Shown piece by piece: positions 23,856 to 31,452 of a DNA stretch of 64,000 nt (its first letter is position 1; every line of letters starts with the position of its first letter). Source of the DNA: an uncultured Dialister sp. (GTDB lineage: Bacteria > Bacillota > Negativicutes > Veillonellales > Dialisteraceae); assembly GCA_934216155.1 (NCBI GenBank), contig CAKQBK010000003.1, positions 1 to 64,000 of the forward strand, in the 5' to 3' direction. Made by a program: the position numbers and the translations under genes. Under the pieces are notes generated by a model. The model was not told the origin of the DNA and made no database searches. It saw only the letters and a program-made list of their open reading frames with translations.

Positions 23856-24380
23856 ATGGTTATGGAATTTGATCAAGTATTAGCACAGCGGAAATCCATT
23901 CGTTCCTTCACCAAGGAACCAGTATCACAAGAAGATATAGACGCCCTTTTTCAGGCGGCCCAAAGCGCGTCGGTAGGGAAACACAATGATAAAGGCTATA
24001 TGCTTTTGTCCGTCACAGATCCGGAACTCTTGGCTCTTATCGACAAAGAAGCCACCGAGAAATTAGGAAAACCCCATATGTTCTTCCAAGCGCCGGCGCT
24101 GCTTTTCATCTGCGAAACGTCGAATGCCTATGACCATTTGAAAGGCTTCGATGCGGGCATCATTGCGGAACATATCCATCTGAAAGCCACCGACATGGGA
24201 TTGGGCTCCGTCATCTTATTTGGCTTCATCCATCATCTGGGCCATGAAGCGGACTATGTGAAAGCCCTGGATCTGCCAGAAGGCGTCTATCCGTACTTGG
24301 CTGTGGCTGTAGGACATAGCCCGGTGGCCCATAAGGAACGGAAAGAAAACCGCCATTTTGAAATTCTCACAAGAAAATAA
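23856..24380 (+). CDS. Nitroreductase-family protein (tandem paralogue)
   Basis: A 174-residue paralogue of the previous gene with the same order of motifs: FDQVLAQRKSIRSFTKEP, AAQSASVGKHNDKG, a central ALLFICE, and LGSVILFGFIHHLG with AVAVGHSP. Start is ATG 23856 or ATG 23862 (MVMEF or MEF); spacing to AGCAGG fits either. Such flavoproteins often work as dimers, and a heteromer with the upstream protein is possible but unproven. Confidence 0.8.
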   Translation: MVMEFDQVLAQRKSIRSFTKEPVSQEDIDALFQAAQSASVGKHNDKGYMLLSVTDPELLALIDKEATEKLGKPHMFFQAPALLFICETSNAYDHLKGFDAGIIAEHIHLKATDMGLGSVILFGFIHHLGHEADYVKALDLPEGVYPYLAVAVGHSPVAHKERKENRHFEILTRK

Positions 24381-24406
24381 ATTTTGTGATTTGTTCAAAA
24401 AAATTC

Positions 24407-24435
24407 TTGACAGTCTTTTTGAATGGTGGTAAAGT
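24407..24435 (+). promoter_or_regulatory. Promoter of T-box leader 1
   Basis: TTGACA at 24407-24412 and TAAAGT at 24430-24435, 17-base spacer, about 15 bases before the T-box RNA begins. Confidence 0.8.
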
Positions 24436-24444
24436 ACTCACAAC

Positions 24445-24697
24445 GAAACGATGAAGGAAAGAGTAAGCACACCGATGACAGTAAAGCGAGCCTGGACAGT
24501 GAAAGCAGGCATGGATAGGATGCTGAAGTGCATTTCTGAGTTTGGTAGGTTGAAACGATAGTAGGCCTTCCCGGGAGCTCCCGATATAGAGTCAGGGTTT
24601 GATAGAACCTTTTAAGGTATACTTGGTGACAAGTGTATGAAATTGGGTGGAAACACGAAGCTATGGCTCTCGTCCCTTAGGGGATGAGAGCTTTTTT
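24445..24697 (+). promoter_or_regulatory. T-box leader 1, specifier TGC (Cys)
   Basis: A T-box leader: stem I with GCGAGCCTGGACAGTG, specifier-loop segment GAAGTGCATTTCTGAG in which TGC (24529-24531) is followed by the usual purine, the antiterminator box GGGTGGAAACACG (24645-24657) and a strong terminator GCTCTCGTCCC/GGGATGAGAGC plus T-run (24666-24697). By family knowledge, uncharged tRNA matching the specifier prevents termination. TGC decodes cysteine. Controls a 36-residue ORF and probably the leader and genes beyond it. Confidence 0.85.
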
Positions 24698-24724
24698 TAT
24701 TTTCTAAAAGAGAGGATGATAAAG

Positions 24725-24835
24725 ATGGGTAAGCTGATTGCAAAAGAACTGAATGATTTGAAATGGGGCGTTGCCAGCTGCCTGCTTTTCATCGGTATCT
24801 CCACTCCCGCATTTCGTCAGTTTTATAAAATGTAG
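24725..24835 (+). CDS. 36-residue ORF after Cys T-box (copy 1)
   Basis: Encodes 36 residues: a charged N-terminus (MGKLIAKELNDLK) and a moderately hydrophobic second half (WGVASCLLFIGISTPAFRQF) ending YKM. It has a GAGAGG site and lies 28 bases after the T-box terminator. A copy at 30079-30189, after another Cys T-box, differs only in the last residue, while third-position changes are visible in the DNA (CTTTTCATCGG versus CTCTTTATCGG), which favours a translated product. Function unknown; the second half could be a short membrane segment. Confidence 0.65.
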   Translation: MGKLIAKELNDLKWGVASCLLFIGISTPAFRQFYKM

Positions 24836-24905
24836 TAGGCAGTTAGCAGTCAGTGGTTGGCAGTGAGCGATTGGTTTTCTTAACTACTAATCCCTGGTCC
24901 CTAAT
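24836..24905. repeat. Short-unit repeats, GTTAGCAGTCAGTGG type
   Basis: GGCAGTTAGCAGTCAGTGGT followed by TACTAATCCCTGGTCCCTAA. It begins at the stop codon of the 36-residue ORF. No gene in 24836-24950. Confidence 0.55.
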
Positions 24906-24949
24906 AAATAACAGGAAAGCAACATTTGAGTAAGAAGTAAAAATAAAAA

Positions 24950-25477
24950 GTCACAGGCGAGGAAGAAAAGAGTACATGATTTGATGACGGCATAGCGAGT
25001 CCGGACAGTGAAAGCGGATACGGATAGGACATGGAAGTGCATTTCAGAGCCAATGAGCTGAACACCATAGGTCAGTAGGCTGTTCGGGAGACGCCCGTTA
25101 TAGCGCAGGGGTACAGGAACGTATCTTTGGTTATGGAAGTGTAACGATTGGAGTCAACGAGAGAATTCCTGTTGTGCTCAAAGGTTTCTCAGGTTACTCA
25201 GGTTTCTTAAGTTTCTCAGGTTCGTCGAATGAGTAGATACATGCTAGTGTATTATGGCATATGTTTCTCTTTCGAGAACTATTAGCAACTTGAGCAACCT
25301 GAGAAACTTGAGGAACCTAAAACACTGGCGGAATTTTTCAAATTGACACTATCCCATAACGGTAGTACCATCCATCCCTGTACCTTCTAAGGTTTGCCGA
25401 GTGATCGGCAGATGAATTTGGGTGGAAACACGGCATATCGTCCCAAGAGAGTGAAAGCTCTCTTGGGATTTTTTATT
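24950..25477 (+). promoter_or_regulatory. T-box leader 2, specifier TGC (Cys), carrying a family B insertion
   Basis: Stem I with GCGAGTCCGGACAGTG, specifier segment GGAAGTGCATTTCAGAG with TGC at 25038-25040, then stem II. After GCAGGGGTACAGG (about 25092-25105) about 260 bases of extra DNA including a family B palindrome (25179-25332) separate it from CCCTGTACC, after which the T-box resumes: GGGTGGAAACACGG (25420-25433) and the terminator CCCAAGAGAG...CTCTCTTGGG with T-run (25442-25476). The insertion lies in the stem III region and its flanks still pair. No clear promoter of its own was found, so it probably lies on the transcript from leader 1. Confidence 0.75.
25179..25332. repeat. Family B palindrome inside T-box leader 2
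   Basis: Arms GGTTTCTCAGGTTACTCAGG and AACTTGAGCAACCTGAGAAA around GTCGAATGAG...CTTTCGAGAAC. The outer TGCTGTTAAG-type ends are absent or decayed. Confidence 0.75.
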
Positions 25478-25498
25478 TGAAAAAAGGTGGAAATCATT

Positions 25499-26356
25499 AT
25501 GACAAAATTGACATGGAAAAAAGCAGCAGTTCTTACAGTAGCAACTCTTTTAACAGCAGGTTTTTTCGCTGGATGCGGTAATGATGAAAAAGCACCCGCT
25601 TCTAGTGCTGCCAATGGTAATAAAATCGCAGTGAAAACTTTGATTTCCAGTAATGAACCTCCGCTCAATTGGAAAGATGAAAATGGAGAACTGCATGGAT
25701 ATGAATATGAAATTCTAAAAGCAGTTAATACCAAATTGAAAGATTATACATTGGAAATTGATGCGGTTCCCGATGAAACAGTGGATGTCATGATGGAATC
25801 GGGAGAAGCAAAAGTGGCGGCTGGTGGTTATTACAGTAATAAGCAGAGATTGGAGCAATTCATTTTGCCGGAAAATCCAATCGGTGCTTCCTCTTTGATG
25901 ATTTATGTTAGAAAAGGAGAAGCTTCTAAATATGCCAACTTAGAGGATGTAGTCAATGCACATCTGAAGTTTGTTCCTTTTTCTCCTAATGGGGGAGCGT
26001 TCCGTATCATGACAGAATGGAATAATGCCCATGGGAATCCATTGCCAGAGATTCCGGTACAGGCTGATTTTTCTCAGACAGAAAGATTGAAGGGGCTGCA
26101 GAGTGGTCAATTTGATGCATTTGTTGTTCCGAACAATTTAGGCGTCCTGGATCATGCGGCTAAGCTGGGCGTTGAAATCGAAGCAGTGAAAGAACCAGTG
26201 AAAGTCAATAAGACCTATTTGCTGGTGAATAAGAAGGAAGAAAAATTGGCAGCTGAATTGAATGAAGCTTTGGGTGAGTTGAGAAAAGATGGCACCATTG
26301 CTAAGATTTCTGAAAAATATTACAAAGAAGATTTGATGGCATTGCTGAAAGACTAA
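25499..26356 (+). CDS. Family 3 solute-binding lipoprotein of a cysteine-controlled ABC transporter
   Basis: About 285 residues. Signal sequence with lipobox AGFFAGC, then the family 3 binding fold (KTLISSNEPPLNWKDENGEL, YEYEILKAVNTKLKDYTLEI). ATG 25499 follows AAGGTGG. First gene after two serial Cys T-boxes, followed by ATPase and two permease genes, so it is the ligand receptor of that importer. By regulation the substrate is probably cysteine, cystine or a cysteine precursor. A paralogue lies at 30321. Confidence 0.87.
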   Translation: MTKLTWKKAAVLTVATLLTAGFFAGCGNDEKAPASSAANGNKIAVKTLISSNEPPLNWKDENGELHGYEYEILKAVNTKLKDYTLEIDAVPDETVDVMMESGEAKVAAGGYYSNKQRLEQFILPENPIGASSLMIYVRKGEASKYANLEDVVNAHLKFVPFSPNGGAFRIMTEWNNAHGNPLPEIPVQADFSQTERLKGLQSGQFDAFVVPNNLGVLDHAAKLGVEIEAVKEPVKVNKTYLLVNKKEEKLAAELNEALGELRKDGTIAKISEKYYKEDLMALLKD

Positions 26357-26409
26357 AAGATAAAATTTAGCACATAAAGGCTTTGAGTGGACAAAGGAGT
26401 TGTTTGATA

Positions 26410-27174
26410 ATGAGTACATTACTTCGTTTGGATGGTTTAAAAAAGACATTTGCTGGGAAAGAAATTCTTCATCATGTTTCTTTTTCTGCACAGAAAGGAG
26501 AGGTACTTTCTATTCTGGGACCATCTGGTACGGGGAAAACAACTCTTCTCCGCTGCCTGAACTATTTGGAAACACCAGATGCGGGGACTTTACGTATCGG
26601 AGATACATCGGTTGATTTCTCCCATATCTCGTCCAAAGAAGTGAGACAGTTGAGACAGAAATCAACCATGGTATTCCAGTCGTTCAATTTGTTCCGAAAT
26701 CAAACGGTTCTTGAAAATGTAATGGCTGGATTGTTATATGGAAAGCATATGAAAAAACAGGATGCCTATGAAATTGCTATGACAGAATTGGAAAAGGTGC
26801 ATATGGATGCCTATAAAGATCGATATCCAGCGGAATTATCCGGCGGGATGCAACAGCGTGTAGGCATTGCCAGAGCATTGGCTCCCAAACCGGAAGTTGT
26901 ATTTTTTGATGAACCGACATCTGCTTTGGATCCAGAATTGGTGGGCGAGGTACTGGATACCATTTCTCATATTGCAGAAGAGGGAATTACCATGGTGATT
27001 GTTACCCATGAAATGAGCTTTGCTAGAGAAATTTCATCGAAAGTACTTTTCATGAATGGAGGACAAGTGGTAGAGGAAGGTTCTCCACAGGAAATTTTCT
27101 ATCATCCGAAAGAAGAAAAAACAAAAGCTTTCTTGCAGAGAATGTTGCAGAGAGAACAGGTTTTAGCCATATAA
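26410..27174 (+). CDS. Amino-acid ABC transporter ATP-binding protein
   Basis: A 254-residue ABC ATPase of the GlnQ/HisP type: Walker [11 protein letters not shown]-loop MVFQSFNLF, signature [15 protein letters not shown], Walker [14 protein letters not shown] and switch His in VTHEMSFA. It powers import through the two permeases encoded next. ATG 26410 with AAAGGAG upstream. Confidence 0.93.
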   Translation: MSTLLRLDGLKKTFAGKEILHHVSFSAQKGEVLSILGPSGTGKTTLLRCLNYLETPDAGTLRIGDTSVDFSHISSKEVRQLRQKSTMVFQSFNLFRNQTVLENVMAGLLYGKHMKKQDAYEIAMTELEKVHMDAYKDRYPAELSGGMQQRVGIARALAPKPEVVFFDEPTSALDPELVGEVLDTISHIAEEGITMVIVTHEMSFAREISSKVLFMNGGQVVEEGSPQEIFYHPKEEKTKAFLQRMLQREQVLAI

Positions 27175-27186
27175 AAGGGGGACGCG

Positions 27187-27888
27187 ATGCTGACATTTGA
27201 ACCTACTTATTTTATTGAAATACTTCAAAAGCTGCTTACCGTAGTTCCCTTTACTTTCTATGTTGTATTGATTTCCGCTATATGTTGTGTGATTGGCGGT
27301 ATAGTTGTTGCGGCCATTCGTATTCGCAAAATACCAGTACTATACGCCATTACGGATTTCTGGCTTTCCTTTGTACGAAGTATGCCATTTGTATTATTAC
27401 TGTTTCTCATGTATTTTTTGGTTCCCTTTCTGTTGAAGGTTTCTGGTCTAGTCTCTAACGGATTGGATAAAATCACCTACGTGTATATCACGATGGTATT
27501 TGCCTATGCGCCTGTCATTGCAGAAGTGATTCGTCCTGTTTATTTTTCCATAGAAAAAGGGCAGAGAGAAGCGGCCGTTGTATTTGGAATGACACCTTTC
27601 CAAAGTATGATTCATGTGGTTTTACCACAAATGATTCCAGCACTACTTCCTCCACTGGTGAACCAGCTGATTGAAATCGTTAAAGATACCTCATTGATGT
27701 ACATGATTGGCTTGATGGATCTAATGGGACGGGCCAACCTTCTCATTACGGTACATCAGGGAATTGGTAAATTGGAAAGCTATGCAGCCGTGGCTGTGTT
27801 GTATTGGATTATGGTAGCTGCCCTTGAAAGTTTGATGAAATATTTGGAAAATAGACAAACTCGTATTTTAACTAGGAGGGTATCATGA
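27187..27888 (+). CDS. Amino-acid ABC transporter permease 1
   Basis: A 233-residue membrane protein with about five helices and the permease coupling loop region (EAAVVFGMTPFQSMIHVVLP). HisM/ArtQ-type permease. It lies 12 bases after the ATPase gene and overlaps permease 2 by four bases (ATGA), so the two likely form a heterodimeric channel. Confidence 0.9.
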   Translation: MLTFEPTYFIEILQKLLTVVPFTFYVVLISAICCVIGGIVVAAIRIRKIPVLYAITDFWLSFVRSMPFVLLLFLMYFLVPFLLKVSGLVSNGLDKITYVYITMVFAYAPVIAEVIRPVYFSIEKGQREAAVVFGMTPFQSMIHVVLPQMIPALLPPLVNQLIEIVKDTSLMYMIGLMDLMGRANLLITVHQGIGKLESYAAVAVLYWIMVAALESLMKYLENRQTRILTRRVS

Positions 27889-28595
27889 GCATTGATTTTC
27901 CAGCAGTGATAGATGCATTCTTTTATATCCTAAAAGCGGTGCCGAATACCCTGTTTATGGCAGCTGTTACATTAATTGGCGGCATTATCTTAGGTGCAGG
28001 GATTGCAGTGATTCGATTGGGACACCATCCCATTATCAATACATTGCTAGCCATTTGGGTATCCTTTACTAGATCGGTTCCTGCTATTGTACAGATTTTC
28101 ATCGCTTATTATTCCATTCCTTATTTATTGGCTCCTGTATTATCTGTTGTTTATGGAACCACTGTTAAATTCTATGATGTAAGTCCTTATTGGACTGGAT
28201 ACATTTTATTCATTTTATTTCATGCAGCGTTTCAGTCTGAAAATATCAGAGGGGCCATCTTATCTGTACCGAAAGGTCAGTATGAAGCGGCGGTAACCGT
28301 AGGGATGTCTCCATTTATGGCCTACAAGAGAATTGTCTTTCCTCAGGCTTTGGCTGTGGTATTACCTACTTTTTTTACCTATTATCTTCATGCTATTAAA
28401 GGCATATCCTTATTATTTACCATTAAGGTAGTAGATATCTTTGCAGCAGCTAACTTATATGCGTCGTTGTATAGTCGAAGGACAGAACCATATATTGCTG
28501 ATGCAGCTATTTATTGGATTCTGTGCATCCTATTAACATTTGTTTTTAACTGGTGGGAAAAACAAATTCGTAAGCATGGCATGACAGAAGCGTAG
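27885..28595 (+). CDS. Amino-acid ABC transporter permease 2
   Basis: A 236-residue permease with the same architecture; coupling loop YEAAVTVGMSPFMAYKRIVF. The start overlaps the previous stop and is preceded by CTAGGAGGG. Forms the transport channel with permease 1. Confidence 0.9.
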   Translation: MSIDFPAVIDAFFYILKAVPNTLFMAAVTLIGGIILGAGIAVIRLGHHPIINTLLAIWVSFTRSVPAIVQIFIAYYSIPYLLAPVLSVVYGTTVKFYDVSPYWTGYILFILFHAAFQSENIRGAILSVPKGQYEAAVTVGMSPFMAYKRIVFPQALAVVLPTFFTYYLHAIKGISLLFTIKVVDIFAAANLYASLYSRRTEPYIADAAIYWILCILLTFVFNWWEKQIRKHGMTEA

Positions 28596-28616
28596 TCTGA
28601 AAAGGAGAATCCGTTT

Positions 28617-29630
28617 ATGAATAGAGAAGAACGTGTAAGAGCTGTAGTAGAAGGAAATACACCGGATCGCATTCCTGTATCTGTGTGGTACCATTTTTCC
28701 AAATATGATCAAGATCCAGTTTCTTTAGCAGAAGTGGAAGCTGATTTTGTGGAACATTACGATTATGATTTCATCAAAATGATGCCTTTTGGTAACTATG
28801 GTATTCAAGACTTTGGTGCCAAGCTGAATATTTATTGCCAAACTGGAAAACCAGTGACTTTGGCAGCACCGGGCATTCAATCTATTGAGGATTATAAGAA
28901 TTTAAAACCTATATCTGGATTGCAGGGAACGTATGGTAAACAGGTAGAATTTGCTAGACTGTTGAAACAGAAGGTATCTCCCTATACACCGATTATTCAA
29001 ACTATTTTCAGTCCATTGACGACACTTCATAAACTGACCGGCGGCAAAGTTTTAGATGATATAAAAGAGCATCCAGAAGAAGTGAAGCATGCACTGGATG
29101 TCATTACAGAAGTGACCAATGATTTTATCCAATACAATATCGAAGCTGGCGTTGATGGCTTTTTCTTTGCGACCCAAGATGCTAGAAAGGAAATCATTTC
29201 ATTAGAAGATTTTCGGAAATATGGCGAACATTATGATTTGCAAGTAATGGATAGCTATGTGAAGAAAACCTGGTTCAATGTGGTGCATATTCATGGGTTG
29301 GATGTACATTATAAGGAAATCTTCTTCAATTATCCGGCAGCTGTACTTAACTGGCATGATCAAAATACAGCTCCTTCTTTAGCTAAAGCAAGAAGAATGG
29401 TGGATACACCTTTCTTAGCTGGGATTCGAGCTGCTACCAAATTGGTAGATGGAAAAGAAGTAAGAGATGATATCGTAAAAGACGGGACACCGGAAGAAAT
29501 TATAGCGCAGATTCGGGAAGCCATAGATTCTATCCAAGGGAAAGGACTGATGATTGGTCCAGGATGCGTAGTGGCACAAGATTGCAGTGAGGACAATTTG
29601 AAAGCTGTACGAAAAGCCGTAGAATATTGA
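28617..29630 (+). CDS. Uroporphyrinogen decarboxylase (URO-D) family protein, probable corrinoid-type methyltransferase
   Basis: A 337-residue TIM-barrel protein of the URO-D superfamily (MNREERVRAVVEGNTPDRIP; VDGFFFATQDARKEIISLED; VHIHGLDVHYKEIFFNYPAA; IGPGCVVAQDCSEDN). The His-x-His segment and late Cys resemble the zinc-site pattern of MtaA/CmuA-type methyltransferases rather than true HemE, and no haem genes are near. It is last in the cysteine-controlled transporter operon, 21 bases after permease 2. I infer a role in handling the imported sulfur compound, for example removing or transferring a methyl group. Confidence 0.75.
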   Translation: MNREERVRAVVEGNTPDRIPVSVWYHFSKYDQDPVSLAEVEADFVEHYDYDFIKMMPFGNYGIQDFGAKLNIYCQTGKPVTLAAPGIQSIEDYKNLKPISGLQGTYGKQVEFARLLKQKVSPYTPIIQTIFSPLTTLHKLTGGKVLDDIKEHPEEVKHALDVITEVTNDFIQYNIEAGVDGFFFATQDARKEIISLEDFRKYGEHYDLQVMDSYVKKTWFNVVHIHGLDVHYKEIFFNYPAAVLNWHDQNTAPSLAKARRMVDTPFLAGIRAATKLVDGKEVRDDIVKDGTPEEIIAQIREAIDSIQGKGLMIGPGCVVAQDCSEDNLKAVRKAVEY

Positions 29631-29639
29631 AGAACTCAG

Positions 29640-29712
29640 TGACTCTTACGTCAGATTAGCACGTTCGAGAAACCTGAGAAACTTGAGAACCCTTAGAAAC
29701 CTGAGAAACTTA
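29640..29712. repeat. Family B right half
   Basis: GTTCGAGAAACCTGAGAAAC followed by TTGAGAACCCTTAGAAACC; centre and left arm missing. It lies between the URO-D stop and the T-box 3 promoter. Confidence 0.65.
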
Positions 29713-29755
29713 TATAGCACATGGGAAAAGTGGTCAAATTTTTCAAGAAAAGGAT

Positions 29756-29784
29756 TTGACATTTCTTTTCTCATGTGCTATCTT
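29756..29784 (+). promoter_or_regulatory. Promoter of T-box leader 3
   Basis: TTGACA at 29756-29761 and TATCTT at 29779-29784 with a 17-base spacer. Confidence 0.75.
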
Positions 29785-29794
29785 ATTGACATCG

Positions 29795-30053
29795 ATAAGT
29801 GCTATGAAGAAAAGAGTAGTCAATCGGAAGACGGCAAAGCGAGTCCGGAGAGTGAGAGCGGGCACGGATAGGATGATGAAGTGCATTTCTGAGCATGTAA
29901 GGCTGAAATTGTAGTAGGTCTTCCGGGAGCTCCCGATACAGAGCTAGAGGTTTGTTGGAACCTTTAAAGGTATACTTGGTGACAGGTATATGAAATTGGG
30001 TGGAAACACGAAGCTATGGCTCTCGTCCCTTAGGGGATGAGAGCTTTTTTTTA
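29795..30053 (+). promoter_or_regulatory. T-box leader 3, specifier TGC (Cys)
   Basis: Very similar to leader 1: GCGAGTCCGGAGAGTG in stem I, GAAGTGCATTTCTGAG with TGC at 29882-29884, antiterminator box GGGTGGAAACACG at about 29998-30010, and a terminator nearly identical to that of leader 1 (30019-30052). It precedes the second 36-residue ORF and the second solute-binding protein. Confidence 0.85.
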
Positions 30054-30078
30054 TTTTCTAAAAGAGAGGATGACAAAG

Positions 30079-30189
30079 ATGGGTAAGCTGATTGCAAAAG
30101 AACTGAATGATTTGAAATGGGGCGTTGCCAGCTGCCTGCTCTTTATCGGAATTTCCACTCCAGCATTCCGCCAGTTTTATAAAAGTTAG
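30079..30189 (+). CDS. 36-residue ORF after Cys T-box (copy 2)
   Basis: Same product as 24725-24835 except that Met36 is Ser; same spacing after the T-box terminator and same GAGAGG ribosome-binding site. The stop codon falls at the start of a family D hairpin (AGTTAGTGACTGGTAGACTG). Unknown function. Confidence 0.65.
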   Translation: MGKLIAKELNDLKWGVASCLLFIGISTPAFRQFYKS

Positions 30190-30260
30190 TGACTGGTAGA
30201 CTGGTGACTTGTGACTAGGACGTGAAATATATTTCTAGTCACCAGTCACTAGTCACCGTT
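30187..30260. repeat. Family D hairpin
   Basis: AGTGACTGGTAGACTGGTGA...AGTCACCAGTCACTAGTCAC; opposing arms of the same unit around a short AT-rich loop. Confidence 0.8.
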
Positions 30261-30320
30261 ACAAGTATGGCATGAAAATCAATTGATTTCATAGAGAAGT
30301 ATAGTAGGGAGGAAACAATT

Positions 30321-31178
30321 ATGAAAACATCTTTAAAAATCGCATCCATTGTGGCAGCATCTGCTTTAACTATCGGACTCTTCGCTGGTTGCGGCGATGA
30401 CCAGAAAGCGGCTTCTTCCAAAGCAGCGGCTGCAGATGGAAAGACTACGGTGAAATTGGTACTTTCTAGCACCGAAAGACCACTGTCCTGGGCCGATGAA
30501 AGCGGCAAGCTCCAGGGCTATGAATACGATATCTGGCAGGAAGTGAATAAGAATCTGAAAGATTATCACCTGGATATCCAGGCAGTTCCACCGGAAACAC
30601 AGGATGTGATGATGGAATCTGGTGATGCGAAAGTGGCTTCCGGCGGTTATTACAGAACCCCTCGTCGTGAAAAAGATTACATCGTACCAAAGACTCCGAT
30701 CGGTGTTTCCTCTGTAGAAGTTTACATGAGCAAGGAAAATGCAGCCAAGTATCATAGCTTGGAAGATGTTATTAATGGCGGTGGCAAACTGGTACCGAAT
30801 ACACCAAACGGCGGTATCTACAAAGTACTCACCGATTGGAATGCAGCACACAACAATATCCTGAAAGAAGTACCGATCCAGGATGGCCTCACTCCGGCAG
30901 AACGTCTCACTTCCCTGAAAAATGGTCAGTATGATGCCCTGGTCTATCCGAACAACCTGGGCGTAGAAGACATTGCCAAAGCTATGAACTTTGAAATCGT
31001 TTCTTTGGACAAACCCATTAAAGTCAATGAAACTGTGGTTATTGTCAATAAGAACGAACAGAAACTGGCCGATGAAATCGAAGCCGCTCTGGAAAAACTG
31101 GAAAAAGATGGAACCATGAAAAAGATTTCTGAAAAATGGTATCACAGAGATCTGTTTGAACAGCTAAAAAAACAGTGA
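30321..31178 (+). CDS. Family 3 solute-binding lipoprotein, paralogue of the 25499 gene
   Basis: A 285-residue lipoprotein (signal sequence with LFAGC lipobox) clearly homologous to the product at 25499: the same order of TLISSNEPPLNWKDE / LVLSSTERPLSWADE, VMMESG(E/D)AKVA(A/S)GGYY and a KISEK(Y/W)Y C-terminus. It has no ATPase or permease of its own, so it probably docks on the importer encoded upstream, widening substrate range. Controlled by Cys T-box 3. The stop codon opens into family C repeat sequence (CAGTGAGAAGTTAGAAGTGA). Confidence 0.87.
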   Translation: MKTSLKIASIVAASALTIGLFAGCGDDQKAASSKAAAADGKTTVKLVLSSTERPLSWADESGKLQGYEYDIWQEVNKNLKDYHLDIQAVPPETQDVMMESGDAKVASGGYYRTPRREKDYIVPKTPIGVSSVEVYMSKENAAKYHSLEDVINGGGKLVPNTPNGGIYKVLTDWNAAHNNILKEVPIQDGLTPAERLTSLKNGQYDALVYPNNLGVEDIAKAMNFEIVSLDKPIKVNETVVIVNKNEQKLADEIEAALEKLEKDGTMKKISEKWYHRDLFEQLKKQ

Positions 31179-31335
31179 GAAGTTAGAAGTGAGTAGTGAA
31201 AAGTGGTGGAAGGGGCGCACAACTTGAGAAGCGCCCCAATACTCCTTTTTCTATTTTGTAAAGTCATTGCGGTGCTTTATGAATTGTGCACCGCTTCCTC
31301 CATTTCGTACTTCTCACTTCTCATTTCTAACTATT
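31177..31335. repeat. Family C palindrome, complete copy with AGAAGTTAGAAGTGAG arms
   Basis: Left arm GTGAGAAGTTAGAAGTGAGT, core GGGGCGCACAACTTGAGAAG / CGCCCC, a second core half GGTGCTTTATGAATTGTGCA, right arm TACTTCTCACTTCTCATTTC. Arms match each other and differ from the 20216 and 55968 copies. Confidence 0.82.
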
Positions 31336-31403
31336 TTCTGAAATGGTATTTGTGAAAAGTGCGAATATACATCTAGTCAATATATATATATTGTTATAAA
31401 ATA

Positions 31404-31432
31404 AGAGAGGGACGAAATGTCCCTCTTTTTTC
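31404..31432 (+). terminator. Hairpin with T-run in the M20 peptidase leader
   Basis: AGAGGGACGAAATGTCCCTCTTTTTT lies between an AT-rich possible promoter (TTGTTATAAAATAAG) and the peptidase ribosome-binding site. It may be a terminator for upstream transcription or an attenuator; I cannot tell which. Confidence 0.6.
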
Positions 31433-31452
31433 CTATCAGGAGGTATTTCAAA

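Noticed and set aside
24445..24697. SAM or other metabolite riboswitch
   Set aside because: The specifier-like GAAGTGCATTTCTGAG, the GGGTGGAAACACG box and the paired terminator fit a T-box; no SAM-I core pattern was seen.
28617..29630. Annotation as HemE (uroporphyrinogen decarboxylase of haem synthesis)
   Set aside because: Context is an amino-acid importer under Cys T-boxes, no haem genes are nearby, and the motifs look closer to the methyltransferase branch; still to be settled by phylogeny.
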